Positions 16,451 through 25,027 are shown, counted from the stretch's first letter. The stretch is 39,977 nucleotides of DNA from an uncultured Eubacteriales bacterium (GCA_902778995.1 CACYZW010000050.1:1-39977); one strand, 5' to 3'. Made by a program: numbers and translations. Notes: a model not told the origin generated them from the letters alone.

Positions 16451-16503
16451 TCGTCTAAAGGAAACACCGCACTGTTCGATTGTGCGGTGTTTCCTTTAGA
16501 CGA
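16451..16503. terminator. Perfect 22-bp terminator hairpin, minimal member of the AAGGAAA-CCGCAC repeat family
   Basis: Bases 16451-16472 pair exactly with 16482-16503 around a 9-nt loop. The arms contain AAAGGAAACACCGCAC and its complement, the motif at the termini of the elements at 33828 and 37446. The stop codon of the minus-strand racemase gene lies in the stem, so it terminates that operon. Confidence 0.8.
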
Positions 16504-17317
16504 TCTGCGTTACCGTACCTTCCGCCACCAGCGCCACCCCTCCCGTGATGGTCACGCCTCTGATCGCGCCCCCGTCGAAACGGGTGCGCACGGTGATGGT
16601 GCCGCCCGGCTGGCGGAGGGGGATTTCCATGCTTCGGCCCGCGCTCAGCGTCAGCCAGCAGCCCACGGCGGCGCTGCCGCTGCCGCAGCCGTGCTCCCGC
16701 ACGAGGGTGCCCGCCGAGGGCACGTACACCAGCGGGTCGATGGACGATTCGGCGGCGTTCCAGGTCAGCGCGCCCAGGGCGTCCGCGCCGATGCGCCGGT
16801 TCCACTGGGGCAGGCGGCGGCGCAGCTCCGCTTCGCCAGGCGCTTCATTCACCGGCAGGATCAGGTGGGCAATGCCCGGCATGCGCACGAGGGGCGCGGC
16901 AATCCGCCCGCCGTCGGTTTCAAGGGTCGCCTTTTCCAGCCCTTCGGGCAGGGGCATGTCCACCGTGCCGCCCCAAGCCTCGCCCTCCCTGCAAATCCGG
17001 CAGGCTATGGGGGCCGCGCTGCCGGAGACCTCCAGCAGCAGCGACAATGCTGCGCCGTCGGCCAGGCCCGCGTTTCGGGCCAGCATCGCGCCCAGGGACA
17101 TCGTGGCGTTGCCGCAGAACTCGCCGCCCATCATCTGCAGCCGCGCGGCGCAGCGGGGATCTGTGGGCGGTTCAACGAAGCCCGCCTGTTCGCCGCCTGC
17201 GACCTCGGGCCTCAACAGCCACGCCGCGACCACCGGTTGGCGGTCGCGGGGAACGGGCGTCGTCACCAGGACGGTGATGTTGCCGGTGGGACTGTATTTT
17301 TGGTAGTTCAGCTGCAT
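16496..17317 (-). CDS. DapF-like amino-acid epimerase/racemase
   Basis: A 273-residue cofactor-independent racemase of the diaminopimelate epimerase fold. Both catalytic cysteines are present: GGEFCGNATMS with Cys68 and REHGCGSGSAAVG with Cys211. The GEFCGNAT form is nearer to DapF-like histidine or other amino-acid racemases than to true DapF, whose first motif is MCGNG. It starts 14 nt after the ATPase stop, with AAAGAGG 9 nt before ATG, and is the last gene of the ABC importer operon. That suggests it inverts the imported amino acid, or makes a D-amino acid from it. The substrate is inferred only from context. Confidence 0.82.
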   Translation of the reverse strand: MQLNYQKYSPTGNITVLVTTPVPRDRQPVVAAWLLRPEVAGGEQAGFVEPPTDPRCAARLQMMGGEFCGNATMSLGAMLARNAGLADGAALSLLLEVSGSAAPIACRICREGEAWGGTVDMPLPEGLEKATLETDGGRIAAPLVRMPGIAHLILPVNEAPGEAELRRRLPQWNRRIGADALGALTWNAAESSIDPLVYVPSAGTLVREHGCGSGSAAVGCWLTLSAGRSMEIPLRQPGGTITVRTRFDGGAIRGVTITGGVALVAEGTVTQIV

Positions 17318-17331
17318 TTGGGACGGCCTCT

Positions 17332-18087
17332 TTAATTGAATCTGCTCAGGAACTGGATCGTCCGCTCCTGGCTGGGGTTGTTGATGATGTCCTCCGGGTT
17401 GCCCTGCTCGACGATCACGCCGCCGTCCATGAAGAGCACATGGTCGGAGACATCCCGGGCGAAGGCCATCTCGTGGGTGACGATGACCATGGTCATGTGC
17501 TCGGCGGCCAGATCGCGGATGACCTTCAATATCTCGCCGGTCAGCTCCGGGTCCAGGGCCGATGTGGGCTCGTCGAAGAACAGCATCTTCGGCTTCATCG
17601 CCAGCGCCCGGGCGATGGACACCCGCTGCTGCTGGCCGCCGGAGAGCTGGTAGGGGTATGCGTCTTCCCGGTCGGCAAGGCCCATCTTCTTCAGCAGGTC
17701 CCGGGCTGTCTCGTAGACCTCGGCCTTGTTCCGCTTTTGGATCAGCATCGGGGCCTCGGTGATGTTCTTGAGCACCGAGTAGTGGGGGAACAGGTTGAAG
17801 TTCTGGAACACCAGCCCGAAGCAGGTGCGTATCTCCTTCAATTCGGCGTGGGAGGCGTACACGGCCCTGCCGTTTTCGTCCCGCACTGCGCTCTTGCCCA
17901 GGTATCTGAGGGCGCCCCCGTCCATGGTTTCCAGTAGCGTGGCGCAGCGCAGCAGCGTGGACTTGCCGGAGCCGGAGGGGCCGATGATGGACACCACCTG
18001 TCCCTCGTCGACGGTCAGGGAGATGTCCGAGAGTACCTCTTTGCCGTCGAATTGCTTGCGGCAATGCGCGATTTTAAGGATATTCAT
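17332..18087 (-). CDS. Amino-acid ABC transporter ATP-binding protein
   Basis: A 251-residue ATPase with Walker [10 protein letters not shown] (36-44), signature LSGGQQQR, Walker [13 protein letters not shown] and the switch VIVTHEM. Compared with the ATPase encoded at 2611-3354 it has an insertion of about 10 residues before the Q-loop (RDENGRAVYASHAELKEIR). Its gene starts 13 nt after the permease stop and precedes the racemase gene. Complete and probably active. Confidence 0.94.
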   Translation of the reverse strand: MNILKIAHCRKQFDGKEVLSDISLTVDEGQVVSIIGPSGSGKSTLLRCATLLETMDGGALRYLGKSAVRDENGRAVYASHAELKEIRTCFGLVFQNFNLFPHYSVLKNITEAPMLIQKRNKAEVYETARDLLKKMGLADREDAYPYQLSGGQQQRVSIARALAMKPKMLFFDEPTSALDPELTGEILKVIRDLAAEHMTMVIVTHEMAFARDVSDHVLFMDGGVIVEQGNPEDIINNPSQERTIQFLSRFN

Positions 18088-18100
18088 GGCGTTTACCCCC

Positions 18101-18751
18101 TTACCTGTAGTAGCTCAGCGCCTTTTCGCACCGGGACATGACAAAGGCCACGATCATGTTCATCACGTAATAGAACACGCCGGCGATGACGAAGGGCAGG
18201 AAGCTGGACTGGCTGTTGGCGATCTGCTTGCCGATGGAGAACATCTCCATGTAGGCCAGCGTGAAGGCCAGGGAGGTATCCTTGACCAGGGTGATGACCT
18301 CGTTGGTGACGCTGGGCAGTATGCGCTTGACCACCTGGGGCATGATGATGCGCATAAATGTCTGATGCTTGCTGTAGCCCAGCACGTGGGCGGCCTCGTA
18401 CTGGCCCACGGGCATCGATTCAATGCCGCCCCGGTAGATTTCCGCGAAATAGGCCGCGTAGTTCAGCGAGAAGGCGATGATGATGGCCAGCAGCTTTTCC
18501 TTCACCAACAGCGTGTAGCCGAACAGGTAGAAGGGGCCGTAGGCCACGGCGATCAGCTGGAGCATCAGGGGCGTGCCCCGCAGCACGGAGATGCAGGCGC
18601 TGGTGACGCTGCTGAGCACCTTGTTTTTGGACATGCGCATCAGCGCCACCAGCAGGCCCAGCGGCAGCGAGAACAGCAGCGTCAGGAAAAAGATGGCGCA
18701 GGTGCGGCCCAGGCCCTCGCTCATCTTGGCGATCATTGCGGTGAGTGTCAT
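18101..18751 (-). CDS. Amino-acid ABC transporter permease
   Basis: A 216-residue membrane protein of the polar amino-acid permease family. The N-terminal helix (about 12-38) is rich in Phe and Leu. The EAA loop reads EAAHVLGYSKHQTFMRIIMP, followed by the usual VTNEVITLVKDTSL stretch. AAGGAG lies 9 nt before the ATG. It sits between the binding-protein and ATPase genes of the same operon. Confidence 0.93.
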   Translation of the reverse strand: MTLTAMIAKMSEGLGRTCAIFFLTLLFSLPLGLLVALMRMSKNKVLSSVTSACISVLRGTPLMLQLIAVAYGPFYLFGYTLLVKEKLLAIIIAFSLNYAAYFAEIYRGGIESMPVGQYEAAHVLGYSKHQTFMRIIMPQVVKRILPSVTNEVITLVKDTSLAFTLAYMEMFSIGKQIANSQSSFLPFVIAGVFYYVMNMIVAFVMSRCEKALSYYR

Positions 18752-18775
18752 TGAACAGGCTCCTTATGTGATAAA

Positions 18776-18804
18776 AAAGGGCGCGCCTGTGAGACGGGCC
18801 CTTT
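18776..18804 (-). terminator. Attenuating hairpin between binding-protein and permease genes
   Basis: On the minus strand AAAGGGC pairs with GCCCTTT, followed by TTTAT. The extra inner pairing is imperfect. A partial terminator here would set binding protein above permease and ATPase. The first ABC operon has a hairpin at the same place. Confidence 0.6.
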
Positions 18805-18828
18805 GATATGGCGTCGGTGGGAGAATGG

Positions 18829-19605
18829 TTACTTCGCCAAGCACAGGTTGGCGGTGTCCAGGCCGTACTTCTCGGCCAGGGAGATGTAGGTGCCGTCCTC
18901 TACCAGCTGCATGAAGGCGTCTTCGACCTGCTTGCACATTTCGGCGTCGGCCTTGCGGAAGCAGATGCCGTACTTCTCGGCGGCGAAGGGCTCGGCCACG
19001 CAGTAGTAGTCGTCGCCGTACTCGGCGATCTTGCCGTTGGCCACGCCGATGTCGATGGCGACGGCGTCGATGGCGCCGGCCATCAGCTCGGTGAAGGCGA
19101 TGTTGTAGTTCTCATAGCGCACCAGCTCGCCGAAGGTCGCGCCGAAGTCCGCCGCGTCGCCGCCGTCGGAGAGCAGAATGTCGGCGGAGGTGCCCAGCTG
19201 CACGCCTACGCGCTTGCCGGCCACGTCGGCCAGGGCTTCGATGCCGCTGCCCTTCTTGGTCAGGATCATCTGGCTGTTGTCGGAATAGGCCATGGAGATG
19301 GAATAGGCCTCAGGGTCGATCACGTCGATGGTCAGGCCGGACCAGATGCAGTCCATCTCGCCGGCGTCCAGCTGGATCAGCTTGGTGTCCCAGTTGATCG
19401 GCACGACCTCCTGGGTCCAGCCCAGGATCTCGCACACCTTGGCGCACATTTCCACGTCGTAGCCGGTGTACTGGCCGTCGTCGCCCATGTAGGAATAGGG
19501 GGGATACTCGGCGTCAATGCCCATTTTGAATACGGTTTCCTCGGCGCTGGCACAGGCGATCAGCGCGAACATCATTACCAATATGGCGGCAAGCAGTTTC
19601 TTCAT
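18829..19605 (-). CDS. Amino-acid ABC transporter substrate-binding protein (family 3, likely lipoprotein)
   Basis: A 258-residue extracytoplasmic binding protein. The N-terminus ends in LIAC at about residues 15-18, a good lipobox, so it is probably lipid-anchored; a signal peptidase I site ASA-EE is the alternative. Family-3 features are FKMGIDAEYPPYSYM, GYDVEMCAKVCEILGW, NWDTKLIQLDAGEMDCIWSG and the lobe-II start GKRVGVQLGTSA. GGAGGAATAAACC precedes the ATG. First gene of the operon with permease, ATPase and the racemase. The ligand is unknown, but the Asp/Glu-lined Tyr-rich mouth and the link to a racemase suggest a polar amino acid. Confidence 0.92.
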   Translation of the reverse strand: MKKLLAAILVMMFALIACASAEETVFKMGIDAEYPPYSYMGDDGQYTGYDVEMCAKVCEILGWTQEVVPINWDTKLIQLDAGEMDCIWSGLTIDVIDPEAYSISMAYSDNSQMILTKKGSGIEALADVAGKRVGVQLGTSADILLSDGGDAADFGATFGELVRYENYNIAFTELMAGAIDAVAIDIGVANGKIAEYGDDYYCVAEPFAAEKYGICFRKADAEMCKQVEDAFMQLVEDGTYISLAEKYGLDTANLCLAK

Positions 19606-19727
19606 GGTTTATTCCTCCACTACTGTGTTGTATTGTAATGCCAGTTTAACACTTTATATTACTAAAGTCCAGACACTGTATGTTAAGTTTTAGGGGATTT
19701 GGCGTCATCGTGTAAAACAAAAGAAGC

Positions 19728-19769
19728 GCGGCGAAGGCAGCGGGCGCTCTGGCCCGGTTCCTTCGCCGC
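19728..19769 (-). terminator. Terminator of the double-VanW gene
   Basis: GCGGCGAAGG (19728-19737) pairs with 19760-19769, with an inner CGGGC/GCCCG stem. On the minus strand the stem is followed by a T-rich run (CTTCTTTTGTTTT). It lies about 100 nt past the stop codon. The gap 19606-19874 also holds the leader of the ABC operon, where I could not fix a promoter. Confidence 0.75.
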
Positions 19770-19874
19770 ATATGAGGAGGGAGGGAAAAATCTATATCAT
19801 CCGGGAGGTCCGCCGGATGCGCGGAGCATCCGGAATGGCCTTCCACGGGGGCTTTTGAGTGATACGCCGGGAAA

Positions 19875-21080
19875 TCAGTCCTCGAGTACGTCGCAGTACA
19901 GCCGACCGTCCTCCACGTAGGTGTAGATGGTGAGGCTTTCATCGCCGGTGTAGCGGAAGCGGAAATCCTTTTCAGAGGCGTAATCCGTCAGCAGGGCATC
20001 GGCAGCGTCCGGCACATAGCGCTGGTTGTAGCGGTTGCCATAGGTGTGCTTTTCGAGGATGACGATGTCGTCGCGATCCTTGACGGCCAGCCAAAGGGCG
20101 CTGGCGACCTGGGCCACGCCGCCGCCGGTCACTTTCGCGCCGCGGCCGTTGACGGCCCTGCGATAGCCGTATTTTTTGGTGCGCGGCCCCACCACGTCGT
20201 TGAAGGAGAAGGCGTCGCCGGAATCCAGCATCGTATCGTTGAGGCTCTCCGCCGCGAGGGTGACGTTGTGCAGCACGTCCTTGTCGCGGCCACAGTCGAT
20301 GTAAACCGAGCCCACGCTGTGGAAGTCCGGATTGCCGTCGTCGATGCTGGGACGGGAGATGATGTAGTATTGCGGGCTGCTGTCGTCGTCCTTTTTCTTT
20401 TCGATAACGTGCGATTCTCCGACGCTCTCGGACTCCAGGCCTTCGTGCGGCGGCGATAGATAATCGTCTGCATATTCGCCGTCGGGCCAGTCATCCCCGT
20501 CCAGGAAGGACAGGCTGGTTTCGGTGGTCTTCTCCTGCATCGTGTAGAGACTGCCCTGGCGGCCCGTGGTGACGACGCACCACAGGTCGTCATCGTCCAG
20601 CCACATGTCGATGGAAAGGTCGTCGTCCCGGTTCGTAAAGCTCAGATCGATGCCCGCGTCGTAATCGGTGACGATGGCCAGGGAGGGATTCTGGACATAG
20701 TCGTCTGAAAAACGCTTGCCGTAGGTCTTTACCGGGTCGATATCCACCTTGTCGTCCATCTGCAACAGCGCCATGTAGAGGGTCGATGCCGCCTGGGCTA
20801 CGCCGCCGCCAGTGACCATTGCGCCGCGCCCGTTGGGCGCCTTGCAAAAGCCCCGCTGCTTATTGCAGGGTCCGACAGTCTCGTTGAAGGAGAAATATTC
20901 GCCGGCGAAGACGGTCTTGCCGTCAATGGCCTGCGCGGCCAGGCGCAAATTGGCCAGCTTGTCGTCGTCGGCGCCGGAAAGCGGCGTGTGGGCGCTGTAG
21001 GATTGGGTAGCCAGCGCCGCAGGCATGGCTGAAACCAGCAGCAACGCGGTAAGAACCAGAGCGATCTTCCGCCGAAGCAT
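19875..21080 (-). CDS. Secreted protein with two VanW-type domains
   Basis: A 401-residue exported protein. ATG 21080 was chosen because GGAGG lies 9 nt upstream and a signal peptide follows directly (about 1-25, ending ALA-TQ). Two VanW-like domains lie at about 28-165 and 265-395. Each has FSFNxxVGPxxxxxGxxxAxNGRGxxVTGGGVAQ followed by a helix and a YGxRxxxxYV strand. In most VanW proteins the last motif is GGGVCQ; here the cysteine is alanine in both domains. A Ser/Asp-rich linker (about 185-255) separates them. VanW domains occur in Gram-positive surface proteins and in some vancomycin clusters; their chemistry is unproven. Alone in its transcript. Confidence 0.82.
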   Translation of the reverse strand: MLRRKIALVLTALLLVSAMPAALATQSYSAHTPLSGADDDKLANLRLAAQAIDGKTVFAGEYFSFNETVGPCNKQRGFCKAPNGRGAMVTGGGVAQAASTLYMALLQMDDKVDIDPVKTYGKRFSDDYVQNPSLAIVTDYDAGIDLSFTNRDDDLSIDMWLDDDDLWCVVTTGRQGSLYTMQEKTTETSLSFLDGDDWPDGEYADDYLSPPHEGLESESVGESHVIEKKKDDDSSPQYYIISRPSIDDGNPDFHSVGSVYIDCGRDKDVLHNVTLAAESLNDTMLDSGDAFSFNDVVGPRTKKYGYRRAVNGRGAKVTGGGVAQVASALWLAVKDRDDIVILEKHTYGNRYNQRYVPDAADALLTDYASEKDFRFRYTGDESLTIYTYVEDGRLYCDVLED

Positions 21081-21284
21081 GGGGCATTGCCTCCTCCGCT
21101 TTCGTATTCGCATATTTGGACGACGGCAAATGCGGGAAAGTTCCGAAACGCGACAGAAATGGTTGAAGTTAACGAAATTGTCCATGTTCAGGCGCAACTG
21201 TCCGGGCCTGCCCCCGGCAAACCCGCGGGGCGGCCCGCGCCCCTGTGGGAAGCGGGGGCTCTGTCGAAGGCGGAACAGGCGCGC

Positions 21285-22001
21285 TCAGGCGCTCAATACG
21301 ATGTCGTCATAGGCCGAGGCCTGCCTGACATGCAGCCGGTTCAGCTTGATCAGCTCCAATAGGGCCATGAACATGGTCACGACCTCCTGGCGGGTGTAAT
21401 CCTCGCCGAAGAGCTGGGAAAAAGTGCAACCGCCCCGGCGCACCATGCGGCTGATGCGGGCCATGCACCCGGCGACGGTGAAGGTGTCCCGCCGGATCTC
21501 GCGGCTGGCCATGCGGTCGTCGGCGTCGGCCCGCTCGGCCCGCTCCAACACCCTTTTATAGGCCTTGAGCAGCTTTTCCAGCGTCAGCCCCGTGATTTCG
21601 ATGTTGGGCGGCGGCAGCGGGTATTCCTCCGGCAGCTTGGTCAGAAGGGCGCGGGCCTCCTCCTCCAGCTGGTGCATCCGGGCGGAGACCTCCTTGAACT
21701 GGCGGTATTCCTCCAGCTGTTTGATCAGCGCTTCCTCCGGCGACAGCTCGTCCGGGTCCTCGCTCTTGGGCGGCTTGGGCAGCATCGCCCTGGATTTGAT
21801 TTCCAGCAGCGTGGCGGCCATCTGCAAAAATTCGCTGGCGGAATCCATATCCAGCTCGTCCACCAGCGACATGGTCTCCAGGTATTGCTCGGTGATCTGG
21901 CTGACGAAGATGTCGTGGATGTCGATCTTTGCGTTGGAGATCAGCGTCAGCAGCAGATCCAGCGGCCCGTCAAATTCCTTCAGGGATACGATGTAGGACA
22001 T
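21285..22001 (-). CDS. scpA: Segregation and condensation protein A
   Basis: A 238-residue kleisin, which bridges SMC heads and works with ScpB in chromosome segregation. The N-terminal SMC-neck-binding part reads EFDGPLDLLLTLISNAKIDI (8-27), followed by FVSQITEQYL and the helix SEFLQMAATLLEIKSRAMLP (57-76), all highly typical. The C-terminal winged helix includes FSQLFGEDYTRQEVVTMFMALLELIKL. The ATG is preceded by AGGAGG at a tight 4 nt. It follows the site-2 protease gene by 13 nt. scpB, normally next in Firmicutes, is not downstream. Confidence 0.95.
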   Translation of the reverse strand: MSYIVSLKEFDGPLDLLLTLISNAKIDIHDIFVSQITEQYLETMSLVDELDMDSASEFLQMAATLLEIKSRAMLPKPPKSEDPDELSPEEALIKQLEEYRQFKEVSARMHQLEEEARALLTKLPEEYPLPPPNIEITGLTLEKLLKAYKRVLERAERADADDRMASREIRRDTFTVAGCMARISRMVRRGGCTFSQLFGEDYTRQEVVTMFMALLELIKLNRLHVRQASAYDDIVLSA

Positions 22002-22014
22002 GCTTCCTCCTGTA

Positions 22015-22866
22015 TCACATCAAGCCAATGGCCCTCAGAACCGCCGCGGCGACGTGGCCCGCGCCGGTGAGTATCTGTGTGTTCAGCCAGCCGATGCCCC
22101 GCCCGATCACGCCGGTCAGCACCAGTACGAACAGTACGGTGCTGGCGATGCGGGCGGTCTGGGGGTTGGCGAAAAGCTGGCGGCGGCGCAAAACCAGGTC
22201 GTTGAGCACGTGATAGCCGTCCAGCGGCGGTATGGGCAGCAGGTTGAACAGGGCCAGCACCAGGTTGGTTATGCAGAAATAGCCCAGCATCTGGTACAGA
22301 TTCCCCGCCACCGACCCGAACACCGGCTTGATGAGCACTTCGCCGGGGTAATAGGGAAGGTTGTTCAACAGCTGGACGATCGGCACATAGGTGTTGTCGG
22401 CGGGGAAGATCAATGCGTCGGTGCCCAGGTAGTTCATGCGGAATACCTTTGCGCCGGTTGTGGTCAAGCTGCCCGCAGGCACCCGGGAAAGGGCCAGCGC
22501 CACCACTGCGATCATGACGACAAGGCTCAGTATGAACATGATGAAGTTCATCGTCACGCCCGCCAGGGAGACCTTCAAATCGTCCCTGCGGTAGTTGCGG
22601 AAATTCCGGGGGTTCACCGGCACCGGCTTGGCCCAGCCGAAGCCCACCAGCAGCATCAGCACCGTGCCCAGGGGGTCCAGGTGCTTCATGGGGTTGATGG
22701 TCAGCCGCCCCATCATCCGCGCCGTGGGGTCGCCGCATCGGTCTGCCATCCAGGCATGGGCGAATTCGTGCAGCGAAAGGGCCAGTATGCGCCCGGGGAA
22801 GGCCAGCAGGAAGAATATCAGCATTCCCTTCGGGTCGCGGAAAAATCCATCGATATAGCTTATCAA
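22015..22866 (-). CDS. Site-2 protease family membrane metalloprotease (M50)
   Basis: A 283-residue membrane protease of the group commonly found next to scpA. The zinc motif HEFAH (His33, Glu34, His37) is in the first helix, and the second motif [13 protein letters not shown] supplies the Asp ligand around residue 215. Five to six TM segments are visible. The start is TTG at 22866 with AGGAGG 8 nt upstream. Transcribed with scpA from the promoter at 23242-23270 through a long leader of about 370 nt. Substrate unknown. Confidence 0.92.
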   Translation of the reverse strand: MISYIDGFFRDPKGMLIFFLLAFPGRILALSLHEFAHAWMADRCGDPTARMMGRLTINPMKHLDPLGTVLMLLVGFGWAKPVPVNPRNFRNYRRDDLKVSLAGVTMNFIMFILSLVVMIAVVALALSRVPAGSLTTTGAKVFRMNYLGTDALIFPADNTYVPIVQLLNNLPYYPGEVLIKPVFGSVAGNLYQMLGYFCITNLVLALFNLLPIPPLDGYHVLNDLVLRRRQLFANPQTARIASTVLFVLVLTGVIGRGIGWLNTQILTGAGHVAAAVLRAIGLM

Positions 22867-22934
22867 GGGTATGGCCTCCTGTAGTCGTTTGAATATGGCA
22901 TCACTGACTGTCCCCGGGGATGATTCTCCAAAGT

Positions 22935-23055
22935 ATGTTCCTTATTGAAACCCCCTCGAGCGGGCACGCCATGGACGAAAGCGGAACGATCTGCGGCGGC
23001 GGGGTCTGCGTCGCATGTACCATGAGTTTCTGTTCCGCCCGCCTTCACAGCGACA
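22935..23055 (-). repeat. Dispersed repeat, copy 3, in the leader of the protease-scpA operon
   Basis: On the minus strand it aligns with the outer parts of copy 2: GCTGTGAAGGCGGGCGGAA and the 17-base block GCTTTCGTCCATGGCGT (22966-22982 on the plus strand). It lacks about 50 nt of the copy 2 interior. It lies in the 486-nt gap 22867-23352, which holds two promoters and no convincing gene. Confidence 0.6.
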
Positions 23056-23241
23056 GGCTTACTGCGATGCACACCGTAAGTACGGGGATGACAGGGCATT
23101 CTCATCCCCGCTTGTGTCGGGCTCGGATGCGATCGCTGCAGGAGACAGGGCCGCGCGTATGAGCGCCTTCAGCTGCCGCACAGGGCTTCTTTCGCTCATA
23201 CAATCTCCCCCCTTTCCCGCCTGAAACCGCATTATAGCATC

Positions 23242-23270
23242 AATATACCCGAATCGCGCGCATTTGTCAA
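23242..23270 (-). promoter_or_regulatory. SigA promoter for the site-2 protease-scpA operon
   Basis: Minus strand TTGACA (23265-23270), 17 nt, TATATT (23242-23247). A TGCTATAAT lies 6 nt further downstream and could act as an alternative -10. Confidence 0.8.
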
Positions 23271-23295
23271 TCCGACTGTCGATGGCAGTTATCGC

Positions 23296-23324
23296 TTGAC
23301 TGATTCATTTCAATATGCTAAACT
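23296..23324 (+). promoter_or_regulatory. SigA promoter for the phosphodiester glycosidase operon
   Basis: TTGACT (23296-23301), 17 nt, TAAACT (23319-23324) with TGC before the -10. Start codon 29 nt downstream. Divergent from the promoter at 23242-23270, with about 25 bp between their -35 boxes. Confidence 0.72.
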
Positions 23325-23352
23325 GAAGGCAACGAAGGGAGAGGTGTTATCT

Positions 23353-24444
23353 ATGCCTCAAAGCCAGGAACGCCGCAGCCCGGATCCGGGAAGAGGCCGG
23401 ATCGCGGCGCTGTTCCATCGCCGCCCGAAACCGGTCTGGATGGTCTTGATCGCCCATGTGCTCGCGCTGGGCGTGGCCCTGCTGATCTATGCGCTGCCCC
23501 ATCACGTGATTCCCAGCCGTCAACAGGATACCGGCATCGTGTCCAGCCGGGCGTCGATCCAGCTGACCGCTGCGCCGACGCGCCCGGAAGCGACTGTAAA
23601 GGCGGACAGCGCGGCGGAAACGGCTGTCGTGTCCGAGACCACGCCGGAGCCTACCCAGGAGCCCGTGGGCAGCTTTCGCAACAAATACGCCGACAAATTT
23701 ACCGACGGCGAGGTCATCATAACCGACAACACCTATCAGAGCCCCAACCTGAACATCACCTTCCAGAAGCGCTATTTTGACGAGCTGCTGTCCAGGGTAT
23801 ACTACGCCGACATCTACATTGCGGACATATCCTGCCTCAAAACGGCGCTGGCCGAGGATACCTTCGGACGCGGCTACAAGGAGTGGATCACCAAGGTAGC
23901 CAAGCGCACCCACAGCGTGGTGACCATGAACGGCGACTACTACGGCTCCCGGGACTTCGGCGTGGTGGCCCGCAACGGCAGGCTCTTGCGCGACGCGAAG
24001 AACATACGGGACGTGGCCGTGCTCTATTGGGACGGAAGGTTTGAGACGATTTCCCCGGAGCGGTTCGATGCCAGGGAGATCATGGCCCAGGGTGCGTACC
24101 AGTGCTGGCACTTCGGCCCCCGGCTTTTGGACGACGAAGGCCGCGCCATGACCGATTTCAACGCGGACAGCCACATGAAAAAGCGCCACCCGCGCTCGGC
24201 GTTTGGCTACTATGAGCCCGGCCACTACTGCTTCGTGGTGGTGGACGGGCGCCTGGATGAATCCAGAGGCGTCAAGCTGGACGGGCTGTCCCAGGTGATG
24301 GAGGGCCTGGGCTGCAAGGCGGCCTACAATATGGACGGCGGCCAGACATCCCTTCTTGCGAAGGGAGACAAGCTGGTGAACCGTCCCTCCGGCGGCGGGC
24401 GCAGCGCCAGCGATTTCATCATCGTCGTCGACGAGGTCACGTGA
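23353..24444 (+). CDS. Membrane-anchored phosphodiester glycosidase (NAGPA domain)
   Basis: A 363-residue protein. ATG 23353 follows GGGAGAGG. A single TM anchor (about 34-54) places the rest outside the cell. A Thr/Pro-rich stalk (70-110) leads to the NAGPA domain (about 120-360), a family whose founder removes GlcNAc from phosphodiester-linked sugars. Typical elements are YADIYIADI, SVVTMNGDYYG, RHPRSAFGYYEPGHYCFVVVDGR and the closing NMDGGQTSLL with GGRSASDFIIVV. Bacterial members are found in spore and wall-polymer contexts. First gene of an operon with two small membrane proteins. Confidence 0.88.
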   Translation: MPQSQERRSPDPGRGRIAALFHRRPKPVWMVLIAHVLALGVALLIYALPHHVIPSRQQDTGIVSSRASIQLTAAPTRPEATVKADSAAETAVVSETTPEPTQEPVGSFRNKYADKFTDGEVIITDNTYQSPNLNITFQKRYFDELLSRVYYADIYIADISCLKTALAEDTFGRGYKEWITKVAKRTHSVVTMNGDYYGSRDFGVVARNGRLLRDAKNIRDVAVLYWDGRFETISPERFDAREIMAQGAYQCWHFGPRLLDDEGRAMTDFNADSHMKKRHPRSAFGYYEPGHYCFVVVDGRLDESRGVKLDGLSQVMEGLGCKAAYNMDGGQTSLLAKGDKLVNRPSGGGRSASDFIIVVDEVT

Positions 24445-24458
24445 GGGGAGCTTGAGAT

Positions 24459-24743
24459 ATGTGGAAGAAGATACGCCCGATGTTGCCCCATGCGGCCATA
24501 CTGATCGCCGACATGTACATCGTGTTTTTCCTGATCGACCGGGTCAACCCGGCCATGAACTTTATCGACAACGGCCTGACGAAGGGGCTGCTGCTGGCGA
24601 TGTGCCTGATCGTGACGGGCGACGCCCTGATGCCCGCGAAGCGCGCCCGAAAGGCCTCTGGCTCCGGCGGGGCGAAGAAACCGGGCGCGGGACAAGCTGC
24701 GGGGGCCGGCGCGCCGCACCCCCGGCACGCGGCCAGGGGCTGA
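24459..24743 (+). CDS. Small two-TM membrane protein, paralogue A
   Basis: A 94-residue protein with two TM segments (about 11-28 and 43-58) and a basic, Gly/Ala-rich cytoplasmic tail. It contains FFLIDRV after the first helix. GAGGGGAG precedes the ATG, 14 nt after the glycosidase stop. It matches the next protein in layout and in the LIDR motif. No known family recognised. Confidence 0.75.
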   Translation: MWKKIRPMLPHAAILIADMYIVFFLIDRVNPAMNFIDNGLTKGLLLAMCLIVTGDALMPAKRARKASGSGGAKKPGAGQAAGAGAPHPRHAARG

Positions 24744-24755
24744 GGAGGGCGAGCC

Positions 24756-24986
24756 ATGAAGAAGATCAAGAAGGCCCTGCCCCCGGTCAGCGCCGCGCTC
24801 TGTGCCGTCTGCATGATCCTGCTGCTGATCGACCGGATCGCTCAGGACCTTTCCCTGTTCCTCAAGCCCTGGGTGAAGCTGTACATCCTGGTCACCTGCC
24901 TGACGGTGATCGCGGCCAGCTGCGTGAAGCTGTCCCGGACGCGCCGTAGACTGAGAAGGAAGCTGGCGAGGAAGGAAAGAGCGTGA
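24756..24986 (+). CDS. Small two-TM membrane protein, paralogue B
   Basis: A 76-residue protein with TM segments at about 9-26 and 40-58 and a very basic C-terminus (RTRRRLRRKLARKERA). LLLIDRI follows the first helix, as in paralogue A. AGGAGG precedes the ATG, 12 nt after paralogue A. The pair probably arose by tandem duplication and may form a complex with the glycosidase anchor; this is inference from the operon. Confidence 0.75.
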   Translation: MKKIKKALPPVSAALCAVCMILLLIDRIAQDLSLFLKPWVKLYILVTCLTVIAASCVKLSRTRRRLRRKLARKERA

Positions 24987-25027
24987 ATCGCTCAGGAAAC
25001 GCCAGCCTTCCCCAAGGGGCAGGGCTG

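Noticed and set aside
16496-18064. One long minus-strand frame that would fuse part of the ATPase region to the racemase
   Set aside because: The upstream part is an out-of-frame reading of the ATPase gene; the racemase has its own ATG and ribosome site at 17317.
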